Shown one piece after another: positions 33,719 through 46,205 of a stretch of DNA of 64,000 nt. Within the stretch, counting starts at the first letter, position 1; each line of letters begins with the position of its first letter. The translations under genes were made by a program, and so were the position numbers. The notes beneath the pieces were generated by a model. The model was not told where the DNA came from. It did no database searches and was given only the letters and a program-made list of their open reading frames with translations. The stretch comes from Lumbricus rubellus (Eukaryota; Annelida; Clitellata; Crassiclitellata; Lumbricidae), in NCBI GenBank assembly GCA_945859605.1, contig OX243814.1, positions 33,253,975-33,317,974 on the forward strand, in the 5' to 3' direction.

Positions 33719-35057
33719 TCCTCCTCCGACTCATGATTCTCCACCTAGCTGTTACCTCCTTCTCCTCCTCCATCACCAATTCCTTCTCCTTCCTCTTCCT
33801 TCCTCTTCCTCCTCCTCCTCCTCCTCCTCCTCCTCCTCCTCCTCCTTTTCCTCCTCCTCCTCTTCCTCTTCCTCTTCCTCTTCCTCTTCCTCTTCCTCTT
33901 CCTCTTCCTCTTCCTCTTCCTCTTCCTCTTCCTCTTCCTCTTCCTCTTCCTCTTCCTCTTCCTCTTCCTCTTCCTCTTCCTCTTCCTCTTCCTCTTCCTC
34001 TTCCTCTTCCTCTTCCTCTTCCTCTTCCTCTTCCTCTTCCTCTTCCTCTTCCTCTTCCTCTTCCTCTTCCTCTTCCTCTTCCTCTTCCTCTTCCTCTTCC
34101 TCTTCCTCTTCCTCTTCCTCTTCCTCTTCCTCTTCCTCTTCCTCTTCCTCTTCCTCTTCCTCTTCCTCTTCCTCTTCCTCTTCCTCTTCCTCTTCCTCTT
34201 CCTCTTCCTCTTCCTCTTCCTCTTCCTCTTCCTCTTCCTCTTCCTCTTCCTCTTCCTCTTCCTCTTCCTCTTCCTCTTCCTCTTCCTCTTCCTCTTCCTC
34301 TTCCTCTTCCTCTTCCTCTTCCTCTTCCTCTTCCTCTTCCTCTTCCTCTTCCTCTTCCTCTTCCTCTTCCTCTTCCTCTTCCTCTTCCTCTTCCTCTTCC
34401 TCTTCCTCTTCCTCTTCCTCTTCCTCTTCCTCTTCCTCTTCCTCTTCCTCTTCCTCTTCCTCTTCCTCTTCCTCTTCCTCTTCCTCTTCCTCTTCCTCTT
34501 CCTCTTCCTCTTCCTCTTCCTCTTCCTCTTCCTCTTCCTCTTCCTCTTCCTCTTCCTCTTCCTCTTCCTCTTCCTCTTCCTCTTCCTCTTCCTCTTCCTC
34601 TTCCTCTTCCTCTTCCTCTTCCTCTTCCTCTTCCTCTTCCTCTTCCTCTTCTTCTTCTTCTTCTTCTTCTTCTTCTTCTTCTTCTTCTTCTTCTTCTTCT
34701 TCTTCTTCTTCTTCTTCTTCTTCTTCTTCTTCTTCTTCTTCTTCTTCTTCTTCTTCTTCTTCTTCTTCTTCTTCTTCTTCTTCTTCTTCTTCTTCTTCTT
34801 CTTCTTCTTCTTCTTCTTCTTCTTCTTCTTCTTCTTCTTCTTCTTCTTCTTCTTCTTCTTCTTCTTCTTCTTCTTCTTCTTCTTCTTCTTCTTCTTCTTC
34901 TTCTTCTTCTTCTTCTTCTTCTTCTTCTTCTTCTTCTTCTTCTTCTTCTTCTTCTTCTTCTTCTTCTTCTTCTTCTTCTTCTTCTTCTTCTTCTTCTTCT
35001 TCTTCTTCTTCTTCTTCTTCTTCTTCTTCTTCTTCTTCTTCTTCTTCTTCTTCTCTT
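33580..35057. repeat. long polypyrimidine tract: CT, CCTCTT and CTT arrays
   Basis: A CT-rich section (33580-33720, with CTGT units), CTC units (33805-33860), a CCTCTT hexanucleotide array (about 33863-34652), then a CTT array (about 34653-35054). The last two are almost interruption-free over about 1.2 kb. Very long Leu/Ser/Pro or Arg/Lys frames across it are repeat artefacts. Confidence 0.98.
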
Positions 35058-35428
35058 CTGTTGTTGGCACATGATTCTTAGGATATTTTAAAAATGGCAA
35101 GGCAGATTTGTTCTTCAAAATTGAACATCTGAGAACCTTTCAAGACAGATGTTTGTGTATTACTGTCATCCTGCGTGTCTGTCCATCTCTCCACAACTGT
35201 CTTTCTAAAACCTCTCCATGTGCCGTCTTTAACCGTTATATAGGCCTACTCCCTCAGTCTCTGTCTGTCTGCATGGCTCTTCCTTTCTCCATCGACATGC
35301 TTGCCTGTAGGCTATACATGTCTGTGTCTATGCATGTGCCCCTTCTGTGCTTTTGTCTGTCTGTCTCCCTCCCTCTATTTATTCCTCTTTCTCTCTCCCT
35401 CACACACACACACACACACACAAACACA

Positions 35429-35794
35429 CATGGGCGCCCGCAGAAATTTTTGCAGGAGGGGGAAAAACACGATGGTCAATGTTAAAAACATTTTTAGCAG
35501 GAGGTCAAAAAGTGCAAAGCAGGGAGTTAAGAACATGCATGGGTATTTTTCACAGAGGTTTCTTGATGTAAATTTCTCAGTTTCACTTTAAAAAATTTTT
35601 AATATGATTTGTTTCTTTTTGCAAGGAAATGTTATTAAAAAATCGAAAAGTATTAGTTAAAAGTAGGTTTTTAAATTCTCTAATGCGAAGAAATTTGTTA
35701 TAAACCCCAAAAGTAGTAAGCTAGTGAGAAAAATAGGTTTCAATTTTCCAGGTGGGGCAATTGCTCCCCTTTCCCCTATGTGCGGGCGCCCATG
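35429..35794. mobile_element. hAT-type MITE (CATGGGCG family), copy 2
   Basis: A 366-bp element with ends CATGGGCGCCCGCA and TGCGGGCGCCCATG, inserted in a CA microsatellite (35401-35428 and 35795-35805), so the target duplication cannot be read uniquely. Same family as 23672-23986. Confidence 0.85.
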
Positions 35795-35957
35795 CACACA
35801 CACAGGCATTATCTACGGGTCTACATGTATAGAGACCTTACGCCTATTAATTTTGTTGGATCCACCATTTAACATTGCATAACATGACAAAGGTTTCAAG
35901 TGCATGGTTCAGAAGACTCTGGATCTGTGTTAGAGCCACTGCATATAAACCTGGAGC

Positions 35958-36075
35958 CATGGGCGCCCGCACACAGAGGCAAGAGGAGGCATTTGCCCCC
36001 CCCCTCCTGGAAAATTGACACCAATTTTTTTTAACTAGGGACTACTTTCAGTTTTTAACAAATTTCTTCACGTTA
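35958..36075. mobile_element. hAT-type MITE (CATGGGCG family), 5'-end fragment
   Basis: Starts CATGGGCGCCCGCACACAGA and keeps the C-run and following body, but no matching right end is present. Right boundary is approximate. Confidence 0.6.
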
Positions 36076-36624
36076 GACATTAATGATACTAATTGTAAAG
36101 ATATTCCACTTCTGGGGCCAATTGTAAAGAAACCGTCTCTCTATTTCTTAGCCAACCCCGTTTTGGGGCCAATTGTGGAAAAACCGGGTCGCATCCTTCT
36201 TTCAATCTCCACTCCAAGATGGCGGTCGGGGACTTCCTTTCTAGCGGCCCTGGTTGGCTTCCGGTCGGGTCCTTCCCTATGTCTCTTTTCGGTACCAGGA
36301 TGTCGAGTCAGACCCTTCCGTTGTTTTCTTTATGTACCCCGGTACGCGCTGTAGGACCTTTCCCGTCGGGCATGGGATTTTTACGACGATGACCGATTAT
36401 AGTTCAAGCAGGAAACAACGCTGAATATCGTTTCAATCTTCTTATTATTCATCAATAGGAAGACCGTTTTACCTTATACGCACGCAGTGCGTTGACTAAT
36501 ATCAACCCCTTCAACTAACTCAACAGTTCACTTGGCTTTCATCAACTCAACCGTCCGACGACTAACTTCACTCCGTCCTCTATAGGCCTACTGCCGAGTT
36601 CTTAACTGTATCTGCAACTAAAAC

Positions 36625-38855
36625 CAGTGGCGTAACAACCTAGCCGGGGGCCCGTGGACAATGGAACCGGGGGCCCCTACCTATCACGACACCAAAAAGT
36701 GAAAATTGTGAAATGGCTATAAACTGCAGTTAGATTAAAATAGACTATCAATATATATATATATATATCCATATATATCCGTAGTTTAAGGCAGATTAAT
36801 AGGGGAAGAGAAAACAATAGGGCCTATTAAAATGCATTAGAAAATTTGTCCCTAGGCTACTGGTTTCTTAGATATGATGAGAAGCACAACCACTCTCATC
36901 CAACTTGTATGTTTCCAGTTGAGAAGACTAGTAGCAGTAGGCATAGTGTTTGTTGCTGAAAATAGTCGGCCCACTTTCATCTTCTTCAAACGGACCACTA
37001 GGATTACATGGGCCTTGAGAGAAAAGCATGCTTTCAAGAATTCAAGGAAGCGAGGCAATTGTGGAAGGAAAGTGTGCCCGACCAGTAGGGTAAGATATAT
37101 GGTAAATAAATCAGTCTTAGGCAGAAAAGAAAACAGCCAAGATAAAGTCACTTTCCTCACCTCTAGTCTTTTTCCATGAGTGATGATGCTAAGTTTTTTT
37201 AGGATTAACAGCAAACGAATGATTATCATAGTCATCAGTACTGTTCCTGACGCCTGCAGCCAATTGGAGGTGATGGGTACGAATAAATGACATCCATTTC
37301 CCCGTGTTCATTTGCCAAGTCAATTGATATTAAGTCGTCCTCCAGTCCTTTATATATTTTCTATCCAGAGTAGGCTTGGCATGCCTTTATTTTTTTAGAC
37401 TATCTTAATTGCAAGTAGTCAATTGAGAGGAATTTGGTCATTATCCGCATTCTCTCTACTTGTTCAAATAGTCGTTGAACGGTTGTGTAGCCGAGTTGCT
37501 TCGATTCTTAATGCTGTCGTTTCTTATGTTCTATGGTCTTGAAATTAGGCCTACTGCAATCAACTCATTTCTGCAGTAGGCCAGGCCTAGGAATTATTTT
37601 CTCACCCTCTTTTCCCGTAGTCTAGCATTCTGGTTCGCATAGGCAAATCGGTTTATCGTCGTATCGTAGACCAGTAGCCTACATTTTTTTATCTTGGTTT
37701 TCTCTGATCGTCATTCCAAAATCCAAATGCTTGAGAAGCCCATCCAATTCTCGTTTGTATAAGCTTATCTGTATCGGTACTGCTAGCCTATATGAGCCTA
37801 TTAGCCCTCTTAGATAAACTAACGACCATAAACGAACTACCGATATTCAATTTTCTGAGTGCCTTAATTGATTATCATTGGATGTTGATGCTAAATAAAA
37901 CGCATCGTCGTTCCAAAAGACTGAAAGACACTTGCAAAGATTGTTGTAGGCTATACCGTATCTTAGCAGTCTGAAATACATGTAGGCCTACCATTATTCA
38001 TAGTATGGGCTACATGTATAATTATAACACTGTAACCTGATGTATGCAGCTTGATTTGACTAATGCGATGGAGGTTCGGGGGCTCAGTTGCGGCTGCTAG
38101 AAATTTGATATAGGCCTACATGTATAGGGCCAACTGTTGAACTGCGAAACCCTGTCACGCATGAAAACCTTAATGTGTTTGGAAGACTAATCTGATGAGA
38201 GATAGCATATATCTTTCCACTTGTGTAGATGGGAAGGGGGATCAGATGCAGGGTGCAGTGACCTAAATTATTCTGAAGTCTCTGGCATAGGCCGCGGACC
38301 ACGATCCGCGCATAGCCCTCCATAGCGGATAACCTGTTATGCTAGTTCAGCCTGGTTGTTTGCTTGCTTTTGCTCATGTGACTGCCTGACTCCTGCTAGA
38401 TAGACTACCTTCGTCTATAGATTCGTTTATCTGTCAATCTTCCAACCACCTGCCTCACGCTGCCTCAGATGCATGTAGGCCTAGGCTAGGTCATGGAGGC
38501 CTGGATAACTAACGGATTCCATGGCTAGGTGTAGGGATTGTAAGCCTATGTGTGGTGTCTGTGTAGATCTTCATGGGTAACAGGATGTGTCAGTATTTGA
38601 CCAATAGCAGGAACACATCAACCCCTACATGCATCTGAGGACAAAGAGTATCATATTCATATTATGTATCTTGAAACATCCATCATAATTATACAAGATT
38701 TTAGTTCGGACTGCAGACTGCAGTCTGAAAATATATAAATGGAAAAGTATAATTTATCTACGTGAGATTTTTTATGTTAAAACGCTTGGGGGCCCTTTGA
38801 ACCTCGGGGGCCCGTGGATTTTGTCCACCTTCGTTACATGGTTGATACGCCACTG
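36625..38855. mobile_element. paired CAGTGGCGTA hAT ends, no matching target duplication
   Basis: Left end CAGTGGCGTAACAACC followed by GGGGGCCCGTGG; right end GGGGGCCCGTGG then GGTTGATACGCCACTG in inverse order. These resemble the termini at 13536-14661. Flanking octamers differ (ACTAAAAC and GTCCTGAT), so this is either one rearranged element or two partial ones. Open frames between (for example 37235-36852 minus) show no domain. The right end cuts the LINE at 38858. Confidence 0.5.
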
Positions 38856-38857
38856 GT

Positions 38858-40927
38858 CCTGATTGGAATCCATGTTGCGAAGAGAAGAGGACATTTTCTT
38901 TAGAAAAAAAATTATTAAGACGTTCAAACATGGCTTTTTCAAAAAAATTTGAGAAAAATTGAAGTACTGAAATAGGTCTGTAATTTGTCACATCGTCTTT
39001 AGCCTTCTTTTTATAAACTGGAACCACTTTCGCAATTTTTAATGATTGTGGAAAAACTCCACTGTTAAAAGAACAGTTTATTATATCTGATAATAGGTGG
39101 GCAATAGAGGGTAGGGATAGAAGTGCAATGCTTGGATCAATGTCATCAACTCCTCTGCCGTGTGAACAGTTTATGGAGTGCCCAAGACGAATAATTTCCT
39201 CTGGGGAGGTTTCACTAAGTCCAAATGATTCTAAAAGTGACGAAGGCATAAATTTTTCAAATGAAGTCGTGGCAGTGGGAAGTTTAGCTGCAAGTGGCTG
39301 GGCTATCTCCGTGAAATAAGTATTAAATTTGTTTGCTACAGTCCCGGGATCAGAAATCTTCACCCCATCAACTGTTAGAGATAAGGCATTGTTATTTACA
39401 TTATCGTTAGTCCCCATAAGAGTACGCAAGAGGTTCCAGGTTTTATTCAAGTTGTTACTATATTTACAAAATTCTGAAGCATAATAATTTTTTTCGGCCT
39501 GGATTCTCAATGATTTAAATTTGTTTCTATAAGAAACAAATTTAAGCTTATTGCTATCGTTTGGATTTTTTATAAACTTAAGATACAGCGCAGATTTTTT
39601 TTCTACAGGATTTGAGGAGACCCTTTGTCATCCAAGGTTTTTTTGGGGTGGAATTTCGTCCGCAATTATTTAGAGTGAGAGGAAAGAATTCATTGTAGGA
39701 CTCCATGTATTTGGATTGGAATAAGTCATATGCCTCATTAGCATTTTGGTTGGCACAGGCTTCCAAAACAGGAGACCAGTCAATTAGAGCAAGGGCTTCA
39801 TTAAAAGCAGTTTTCTTTGGCTCCGTGATTAGTCGATGAGTACTAACAGAAGGTTTGCTGCAAGGTAGAGGACCATAATCAAACTGAGCTAGGATAGGTA
39901 GGTGGTCAGAGATGTCCATTGCTAGGATGAATGACTTAGTTAGCCTTGGCCAAGTATTGGTGAATATATTATCTATAAGTGTGGAAGTGGTACAAGTGAT
40001 TCTCGTTGGTCTGGTGATGGCAGGTAACAGATGATGGGAGGTCATGCAACTATAGAATTCTGCAGTACTCCTATGTTCTGCGATTTTTAACAAGTCCGCA
40101 TTAAAGTCTCCCATCAATAGTAGATCTTTTGACTTTTTATAAAGTTTTGTTATTAAGCAATCTAAATCATTTACGAAATCATCAAGGTTATGGTCAGGTG
40201 GCCTGTAGATAATTCCTGCTGTAATGGATCCTACTTTTAGATGAATTTTCAGGAAATATCCTTCAAAGGATGGGGGCGAGATCATGGGGCCCTGATATGA
40301 ATCTTCTATAATTTCGTAAGAAATTCCCTCTTTAATCAGGAAGCCCACCCCTCCACCCTCCGTAGAAGAGCCTCTTGATTTGTGGACAAAGTTGTAACCA
40401 TGTATGTTAATTAAGTCAATTTGATTTTCATCTAACCAAGTTTCAGAGAGTCCCAAGATGGACACGGGGAGAATATCTAAGAGATCTCTAATCTCAGGTA
40501 ATTTTGGTAATATACTTCGACAGTTTATATGCATAACTGTTAAGTAATTTTGGGAAGTAGAGAATTCGGGTTGTAGGGAATGTGGGGCACTATAGGGACT
40601 ATCAAAGGTTACATCATTGAAGTAATTACTATCAGGGTCAAGGTCAGGACAGTTTAGTAAAGGGCGACTTTCAAATTCATTAACAATCAAATTTAGGCTT
40701 GGTGCAGTAGCTGTGCAAAGTAAGGGATGGGTTCTATACATGTACAGGTCATTGCATGGTTCACGGTCTTGGCATGTTTCCTCCTCCTCATCATCATCAT
40801 CATCATCACAACAAAAGGGGAATTCCCTGTCAATACAAGTGGGACATAGGCATACTTTTCCTAAACAGAGTGAACAAGAATCATCCCTAGAGTGCAGGAA
40901 ACAATGTGCCTTCAATTGGTGATCACT
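38858..40927 (-). pseudogene. truncated non-LTR retrotransposon ORF2 (CR1/L2/Jockey-like)
   Basis: Minus-strand frame 40927-39578 is an APE-type endonuclease: Cys-rich start, VMHINCRSILPKLPE, LSETWLDE, GGGVGFLI, YRPPD, MGDFNADLL, TSTLIDNIFTN and ISDHLPI, the set of catalytic blocks of AP-endonuclease LINEs. A frameshift in a run of eight A (near 39596) moves the frame; 39574-38858 continues with the spacer and the N-terminal RT blocks (KVVPVYKK, NYRPISVL, SSQHGFQSG). RT stops there, cut by a hAT end; the catalytic FADD part is missing. The upstream side is cut by a SINE (40940-41229), and the frame continues briefly beyond it. Confidence 0.88.
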
Positions 40928-40939
40928 ATCAGTAGGCTC

Positions 40940-41229
40940 GATCGGGGGTGCTCGATAGTACAGCGGTTAGCGCGCTGGACTGTCGACCGACAGGTCGGGG
41001 GTTCAAATCCCCGCCGGGGCAGAAATTTGCAACGAGATTTCTGCTCCACAAGCACCCCCTAGCCGACTCAGCTATGATGAGTACACTGACCTCACGGTCA
41101 GTGGATGATGAGACGGCGAGGGAGAGGATTGGCCACCGCCCTCATATGCCGAGGCCTTGAAAATGAAGGCGCTAACACTTCATCCCCATTGGCTAGCCCT
41201 CCGGGCTAGCTAGACGGGATATCATCATC
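40940..41229 (+). mobile_element. tRNA-derived SINE with 12-bp target duplication
   Basis: A 290-bp insertion. tRNA-like head: TAGTACAGCGGTTAGCGCGC (A-box) and GGGGTTCAAATCCCC (B-box), then an unrelated body and an ATC repeat tail (41221-41229). Flanked by a 12-bp duplication ATCAGTAGGCTC (928-939 and 230-241 of 40 and 41 kb). The LINE ORF reads through if the SINE is skipped. A different SINE family from 19533. Confidence 0.9.
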
Positions 41230-41328
41230 ATCAGTAGGCTCTATTCCTGAATCAATCGAAGCTATGTGCAAGATGTGCTAATAAAGCTACCTTATTAATA
41301 AGGCAACTACTAAAATGGGACCTAAAGG

Positions 41329-43218
41329 CAGTGTTTAATCTAGACGTCTCTGGGAGGGGGGAAAGTTCCCCCCCCCCAGGATTGACATTTCCCCCCCAGG
41401 AAAATTTGACAAAATGATATTGGTTTTTAGTAACAGTTTTCATCATTGTTTTACATGAAGTGTTATAATATACCGTGATGTTATTTACTATTATATGATT
41501 ATAATTATATTATTTACTATTATTATAATTATATGATACTATCATGCTGCAATGAGTATAACTTACTGTATATATTTGTATAAACACTATTTTTCACAAC
41601 TAAAAACAGATATGACATCCCCTCCAGAAAATGTGACAAAATGATAATAGCTTTAGTTGCTGCTTACATCATCGTATTACGTGAACTGTTACAATATACT
41701 GTAATATTATTAATTGTTATATGGTTAATGGTTATAATGTTATTATTTACTATTATAATATATAACACAATCCTGCTAAAATGAGAATAACTTACTGCTA
41801 ATATTTGTACAAATACTACTTTTGTACAACTGAATGACTTCTCACCCATGGTATCCTTTAAATTTTAAACTGTAAAATTTCAAAATGTTTGGTCTTATTA
41901 TTTGAACACATAATTATAGTAAAACCTAAAAACAACATCATTACTACACATAGCTTCCTGAATTTGGTACGGGTAGTTTATTAGTTCTTGGTACCATTAA
42001 ATATGATTTCAGAAAGTATGTTCTGGTCAGCAATTCAGACCATCTTGGGAAACAGAGTTAAACTGCTTATAGTGCTGAAAAGTCAGCTTATATAGGCTAT
42101 TATTATATTATTCATGTCTGCATTTATTCATTAGAATAACTCAGCAACAGGAGAACTGAGCTGCTGAACTCGATACATAAAGATATTTGTATTGTATTAA
42201 TAATCATATATAGGCCTATATATATAATCCTAAAACACTTTTTTATCAGTACTGAATAGTCTAATGGAGTTATTTTGCTAAAATGGCACCTTAAAGGGTA
42301 CAATTACAGTGTGGAAATTGCCCTGCCCCCCCAAAAATTTGTTAAGAGTTGCTTATATTTATTGAAGTCTTGGCCCACTCTTATAAGCACTGAAAAGTAC
42401 AATTGTTTTGTTAAGATGACACCATAAAATGCTACCGTTGCAATGTGGAAATTCAAAAAGTTTCTGATGAGGCTCTGAAAAAGTACAGGTATTTTGTTAA
42501 GATGACACCATAAAATGCTACCATTGCAATGTGGAAATTCAAAAAGTTTTTGACGAGGCTCTGAAAAAGTACAGGTATTTTGTTAAGATGATACCATAGA
42601 ATGCTACCGTTGCAATGTGGAAATTCAAAAAATTTCTGATGAGGCTCTGAAAAAGTACAGGTATTTTGTTAAGATGACACCTTGAAATGCTACCATTGCA
42701 ATGTGGAAAATCAAAAAGTTTCTGATGAGGCTCTGAAAAAGTACAGGTATTTTGTTAAGATGACACCTTGAAATGCTACCATTGCAATGTGGAAAATCAA
42801 AAAGTTTCTGATGAGGCTCTGAAAAAGTACAGGTATTTTGTTAAGATGACACCTTAAAATGCTACCATTGCAATGTGGAAAATCAAAAAGTTTCTGATGA
42901 GGCTCTGAAAAAGTACAGGTATTTTGTTAAGATGACACCTTAAAATGCTACCATTGCAATGTGGAAAATCAAAAAGTTTCTGATGAGGCTCTGAAAAAGT
43001 ACAGGTATTTTGTTAAGATGACACCTTAAAATGCTACCATTGCAATGTGTAAATTCAAAAAGTTTCTGATGGGGAGGGGAACATCCCCCTCCCCATACCC
43101 CTCCCCCTACCGGTCTCGGCGCTACGCGCCTCACGAGCGTCTTTCGGACGCTCGATTGTCTCCCCCCCCCAGAAACCTGAATTCCCCCCCCCGCGGAGGG
43201 GGACTAGATTAAACACTG
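41329..43218. mobile_element. non-autonomous hAT-type element with internal tandem array
   Basis: A 1890-bp element with perfect termini CAGTGTTTAATCTAG and CTAGATTAAACACTG and a perfect 8-bp duplication CCTAAAGG (41321-41328 and 43219-43226). Subterminal C/G runs. No transposase; the right half is an 86-bp tandem array. A truncated relative lies at 15089. Confidence 0.93.
42390..43075. repeat. 86-bp tandem array, about 8 copies
   Basis: The landmark ACAGGTATTTTGTTAAGATG recurs at 42485, 42571, 42657, 42743, 42829, 42915 and 43001, exactly 86 bp apart, with one diverged unit upstream. Units are about 95% alike and increasingly similar toward the right. Confidence 0.96.
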
Positions 43219-43229
43219 CCTAAAGGGTC

Positions 43230-44120
43230 ACACGACTGGACTGTAATTAAGGAGAAAAAAAGTCCCAAACCGGGAGAAAACTATAAACAAACATTTATCT
43301 TAACCAAGAAATGAACCAAGGAGTAAATGGAATGAAAACCTCAAATGCTTTAGGTAAAAGTGAAATAACTAAGTCGCACACAATGTTAACTGGTATACAT
43401 AGTGTAAATAATCAGGGCCTCAATGGAAATATTCAATGCAAATATATTTTATTGCAGACACAACTCCAAACTAGGAGATGATAATGAATACTTATGTGCA
43501 GAACAAACTTGCATACACAATCTGGACAATAATCCAGGCACACCAGTAACGTCATCTGATGAGATTCATAGGCTTTCACATCAAGGCACGTTCATGAAAT
43601 GCATGAAAGTTGCAGTTGCAATGCGACTGAGTAAAACTATAATTGTAAACCCATTGCAATGAATGAGGTTGGTCACCACAATTGACAACGACAAATAGGC
43701 CTATAGCAAAACGGTTTCACGGATAAGATATAGCCTACGATTAAAGCACAATTAATATTATTTTGCTATTGGACAAGTGGACATGCCTACACTGTATGAC
43801 TATTGTCTATCGTATAGGCCTTAAGCTTAGACTCCAACCGGCTATTTTCATGTAGATTAATCAGCCTCGTTCATAGCTACGATGCATTCTCGATTCTCTT
43901 ACTTTGTTTGCCTACAGACGCAGAATCTATATTTTGCTTATGCGTAAGTAGCCTATACGTTTTGTGGAATGGACCGGTACCCATAGAAAAAACTGCATAA
44001 TATCAAGGTGCATTCATATATTTTACACCTAAACATACCATTTTGTGCAGAAATGAATGCTGAATCTTGTGGAGTATTACAAGTTATGATATCTCAAACC
44101 AAACACAAAATCCGGGGTGG
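43230..44120. other. no gene seen
   Basis: Short open frames only, no recognised repeats or domains. Confidence 0.5.
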
Positions 44121-44127
44121 TGGTGAG

Positions 44128-44506
44128 CAGGGGCGGTATCAGAAATTTTCGAGCGGGCCAAAATTTTCGGTGATGTTTGCCGAAAAAATCTGATGACCTG
44201 ATGACCTTTTTTTAGTCATCCGGTCGAAATGTCTGAAAAATAAAGGCTACCTTTTCCCTGCCAAAAATCTTAATTTTAATTATGACCTTTATTATTATTA
44301 TTATTTAGTCATCTGGTCGTAATCTCTTCGGAATAGGCTAAATATACTGGGCTCTCTCTAGTCGTATTACTACTTTTTCTCTCTCGCCTTGTCCCGTTGC
44401 ATTGGTACCGGTATAAAGGTTCTTTAAAGCAAATGAGGGGGCCACGTCCATGCAATTTTAAAATGTGGAGGTGTGGCCGGATTACCCCTACCTGGATCCG
44501 CCCCTG
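44128..44506. mobile_element. hAT-type MITE with imperfect target duplication
   Basis: A 379-bp element with ends CAGGGGCGGTATCAG and CTGGATCCGCCCCTG. Flanking octamers GTGGTGAG and GTGGTAGG agree at 6 of 8. Related by terminus to 19029-19260. Confidence 0.7.
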
Positions 44507-44509
44507 GTG

Positions 44510-45498
44510 GTAGGCTAACCCCACCTTGGTAGTCCGAGTTACAAAAAAGCTTGGTAATCTGAGGGTTAACATAAAAACTTCCCAGGCGCTATTAAATATG
44601 CTCATAATTATAATATAATAATGCACATTAATTGAGTACACAAGTGGGCCAGTTAAATCTGACTTAACGCTCAAAACATGTGCGAAGGAAAATCATTTCT
44701 GTCCAGTTGGCCAAACGAATGGAAGGCAAGAGAGACCGAGAGAAAGAGAGATGTGTGAATTTGCCAAATAAAACATCAACCTAGCTAACCACAAATGGAA
44801 ATTGACACAGCAAGAAATAACAAAAAGACTCTCATGCAAATCTGCACACACTTCTCAACTCAGATATGCCTAATATACCAGAACACAAGCCATTTAGTCA
44901 TTATCACTATCCACTTGGGTCATTACTGCCCTTCTTAGAGGCTCTCATACCAAAAATTAGAAAGGTTCTTAACAATCTTTGAAATGTGGAATTTGATTTT
45001 GGAATTCGAATAGCTTCTGTTCATTCTACAGTCACCTGTGTTTCTCAAATATCAAGTAAATAAATGAGTGAGAAAGTGAGTAAGAAAGTAAGCAAGTAAG
45101 TTAGTGAGAAAGTGAGCAATGTTTATTCCTGATCCACCATAAACAAACCTCATTTTCCCAGATATATCTATTGTTGAGGCAAACTCAATGGCAACACAAG
45201 GTTGCAATGCATTTTATAGCGAGCTACCCAGGCAGTCTACGTGCACGGCATAAAAACTGAAGCAACGAGAAAAATACAAAACACACGTAACCAAGAAAGA
45301 TTGATTGACGACTAAATAGTCGGCTAATTTGAAGATAATGCGATATTTAAAAAACATAACACAATAAATAATGTACTACTAAACAGATTCTGTCAGAATG
45401 AACAACGTAAACGAACTTCCATTTATCTTTAGAAAAATAGATTGAAAATATGGCGACATGTGCAAAGTCGAATGATTTAAAATTAGGCCACGGGAAGA
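44510..45498. other. hnRNP L 3' region, no other gene seen
   Basis: Lies 3' of the hnRNP L stop on the minus strand and may include its 3' UTR. A degenerate GTGAGAAAGTAAGCAA repeat is present near 45065-45115. Confidence 0.45.
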
Positions 45499-45557
45499 TT
45501 AGCCCTTGATTGGCGCATCTGAAAAGCAGAACTTCAAGACGTATGGATTAGTTCCAC
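45499..45557 (-). CDS. HNRNPL: hnRNP L, last coding exon
   Basis: 59 bp after acceptor ATGTGTTGCAG, phase 1. Encodes GTNPYVLKFCFSDAPIKG then TAA (45499-45501), matching the conserved end of RRM4 (PYTLKLCFS in vertebrates). Confidence 0.88.
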
Positions 45558-46205
45558 CTGCAACACATAACAAAAGGGTAACTTTTACACAGTGCAACAA
45601 ACTAAAAGCAGACTTTTATTCATTACGCAAACTCAGCATATCAGATTAACATTTTGGTGTGAGAATGTGTGCGTTAAAAATTTATGTAATTAAAAGAAAA
45701 GAAAAAATTCTGCTGCATCCATTTCTAGATATTTAATACCTGCTATAGATATTAACTAAATCTGTCTTTATTATATAAATGGAACTTGACCTGGCGACTT
45801 ACTATGTAACTTCTCAACCAACAGATGTAACCAAATGGTTAAGAACAAAACAATAACCATACTAAGATAAAGGAAATTTAATCAATTTAAGAGGTGATGT
45901 CCTCAACCAGGTGACTCCAGATGAAATCAAGTGCTTAAGAGGAAAAGTACAACAATTCCAGGACAACTTGAAGTCATTAGAAGTAATAAATACGACAACA
46001 TGTCTTGATAAGTATTAAGCAGCACACCCGTTTAAGTTTAACAACGATAATTTCGAGGGAAGACAGGCAAAGGTGTATATCACCTACAAGAAACCTATGA
46101 TAATTATGCACCTTTGCTTCTAAGTCCTTTTCTATTAGTATCCAGAAACGATTAGAAATATTATTATCAGTCATCAGACAAGTAAAATTACAAGACAATA
46201 CAAAC

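Noticed and set aside
33561..35118. Very long Arg-, Lys-, Leu-, Ser- or Glu-rich open frames
   Set aside because: They only read through the CT, CCTCTT and CTT arrays; stop-free because of the repeat.
36625..38855. A single intact hAT element
   Set aside because: Ends are inverted and related, but flanking octamers ACTAAAAC and GTCCTGAT differ; kept only as low-confidence paired ends.
40948..41020. tRNA gene
   Set aside because: A- and B-boxes are present, but the sequence continues into a SINE body with a 12-bp target duplication; it is a SINE head.
42390..43075. CRISPR-like regular array
   Set aside because: Units are contiguous 86-bp tandem repeats without distinct spacers, within a eukaryotic transposon.
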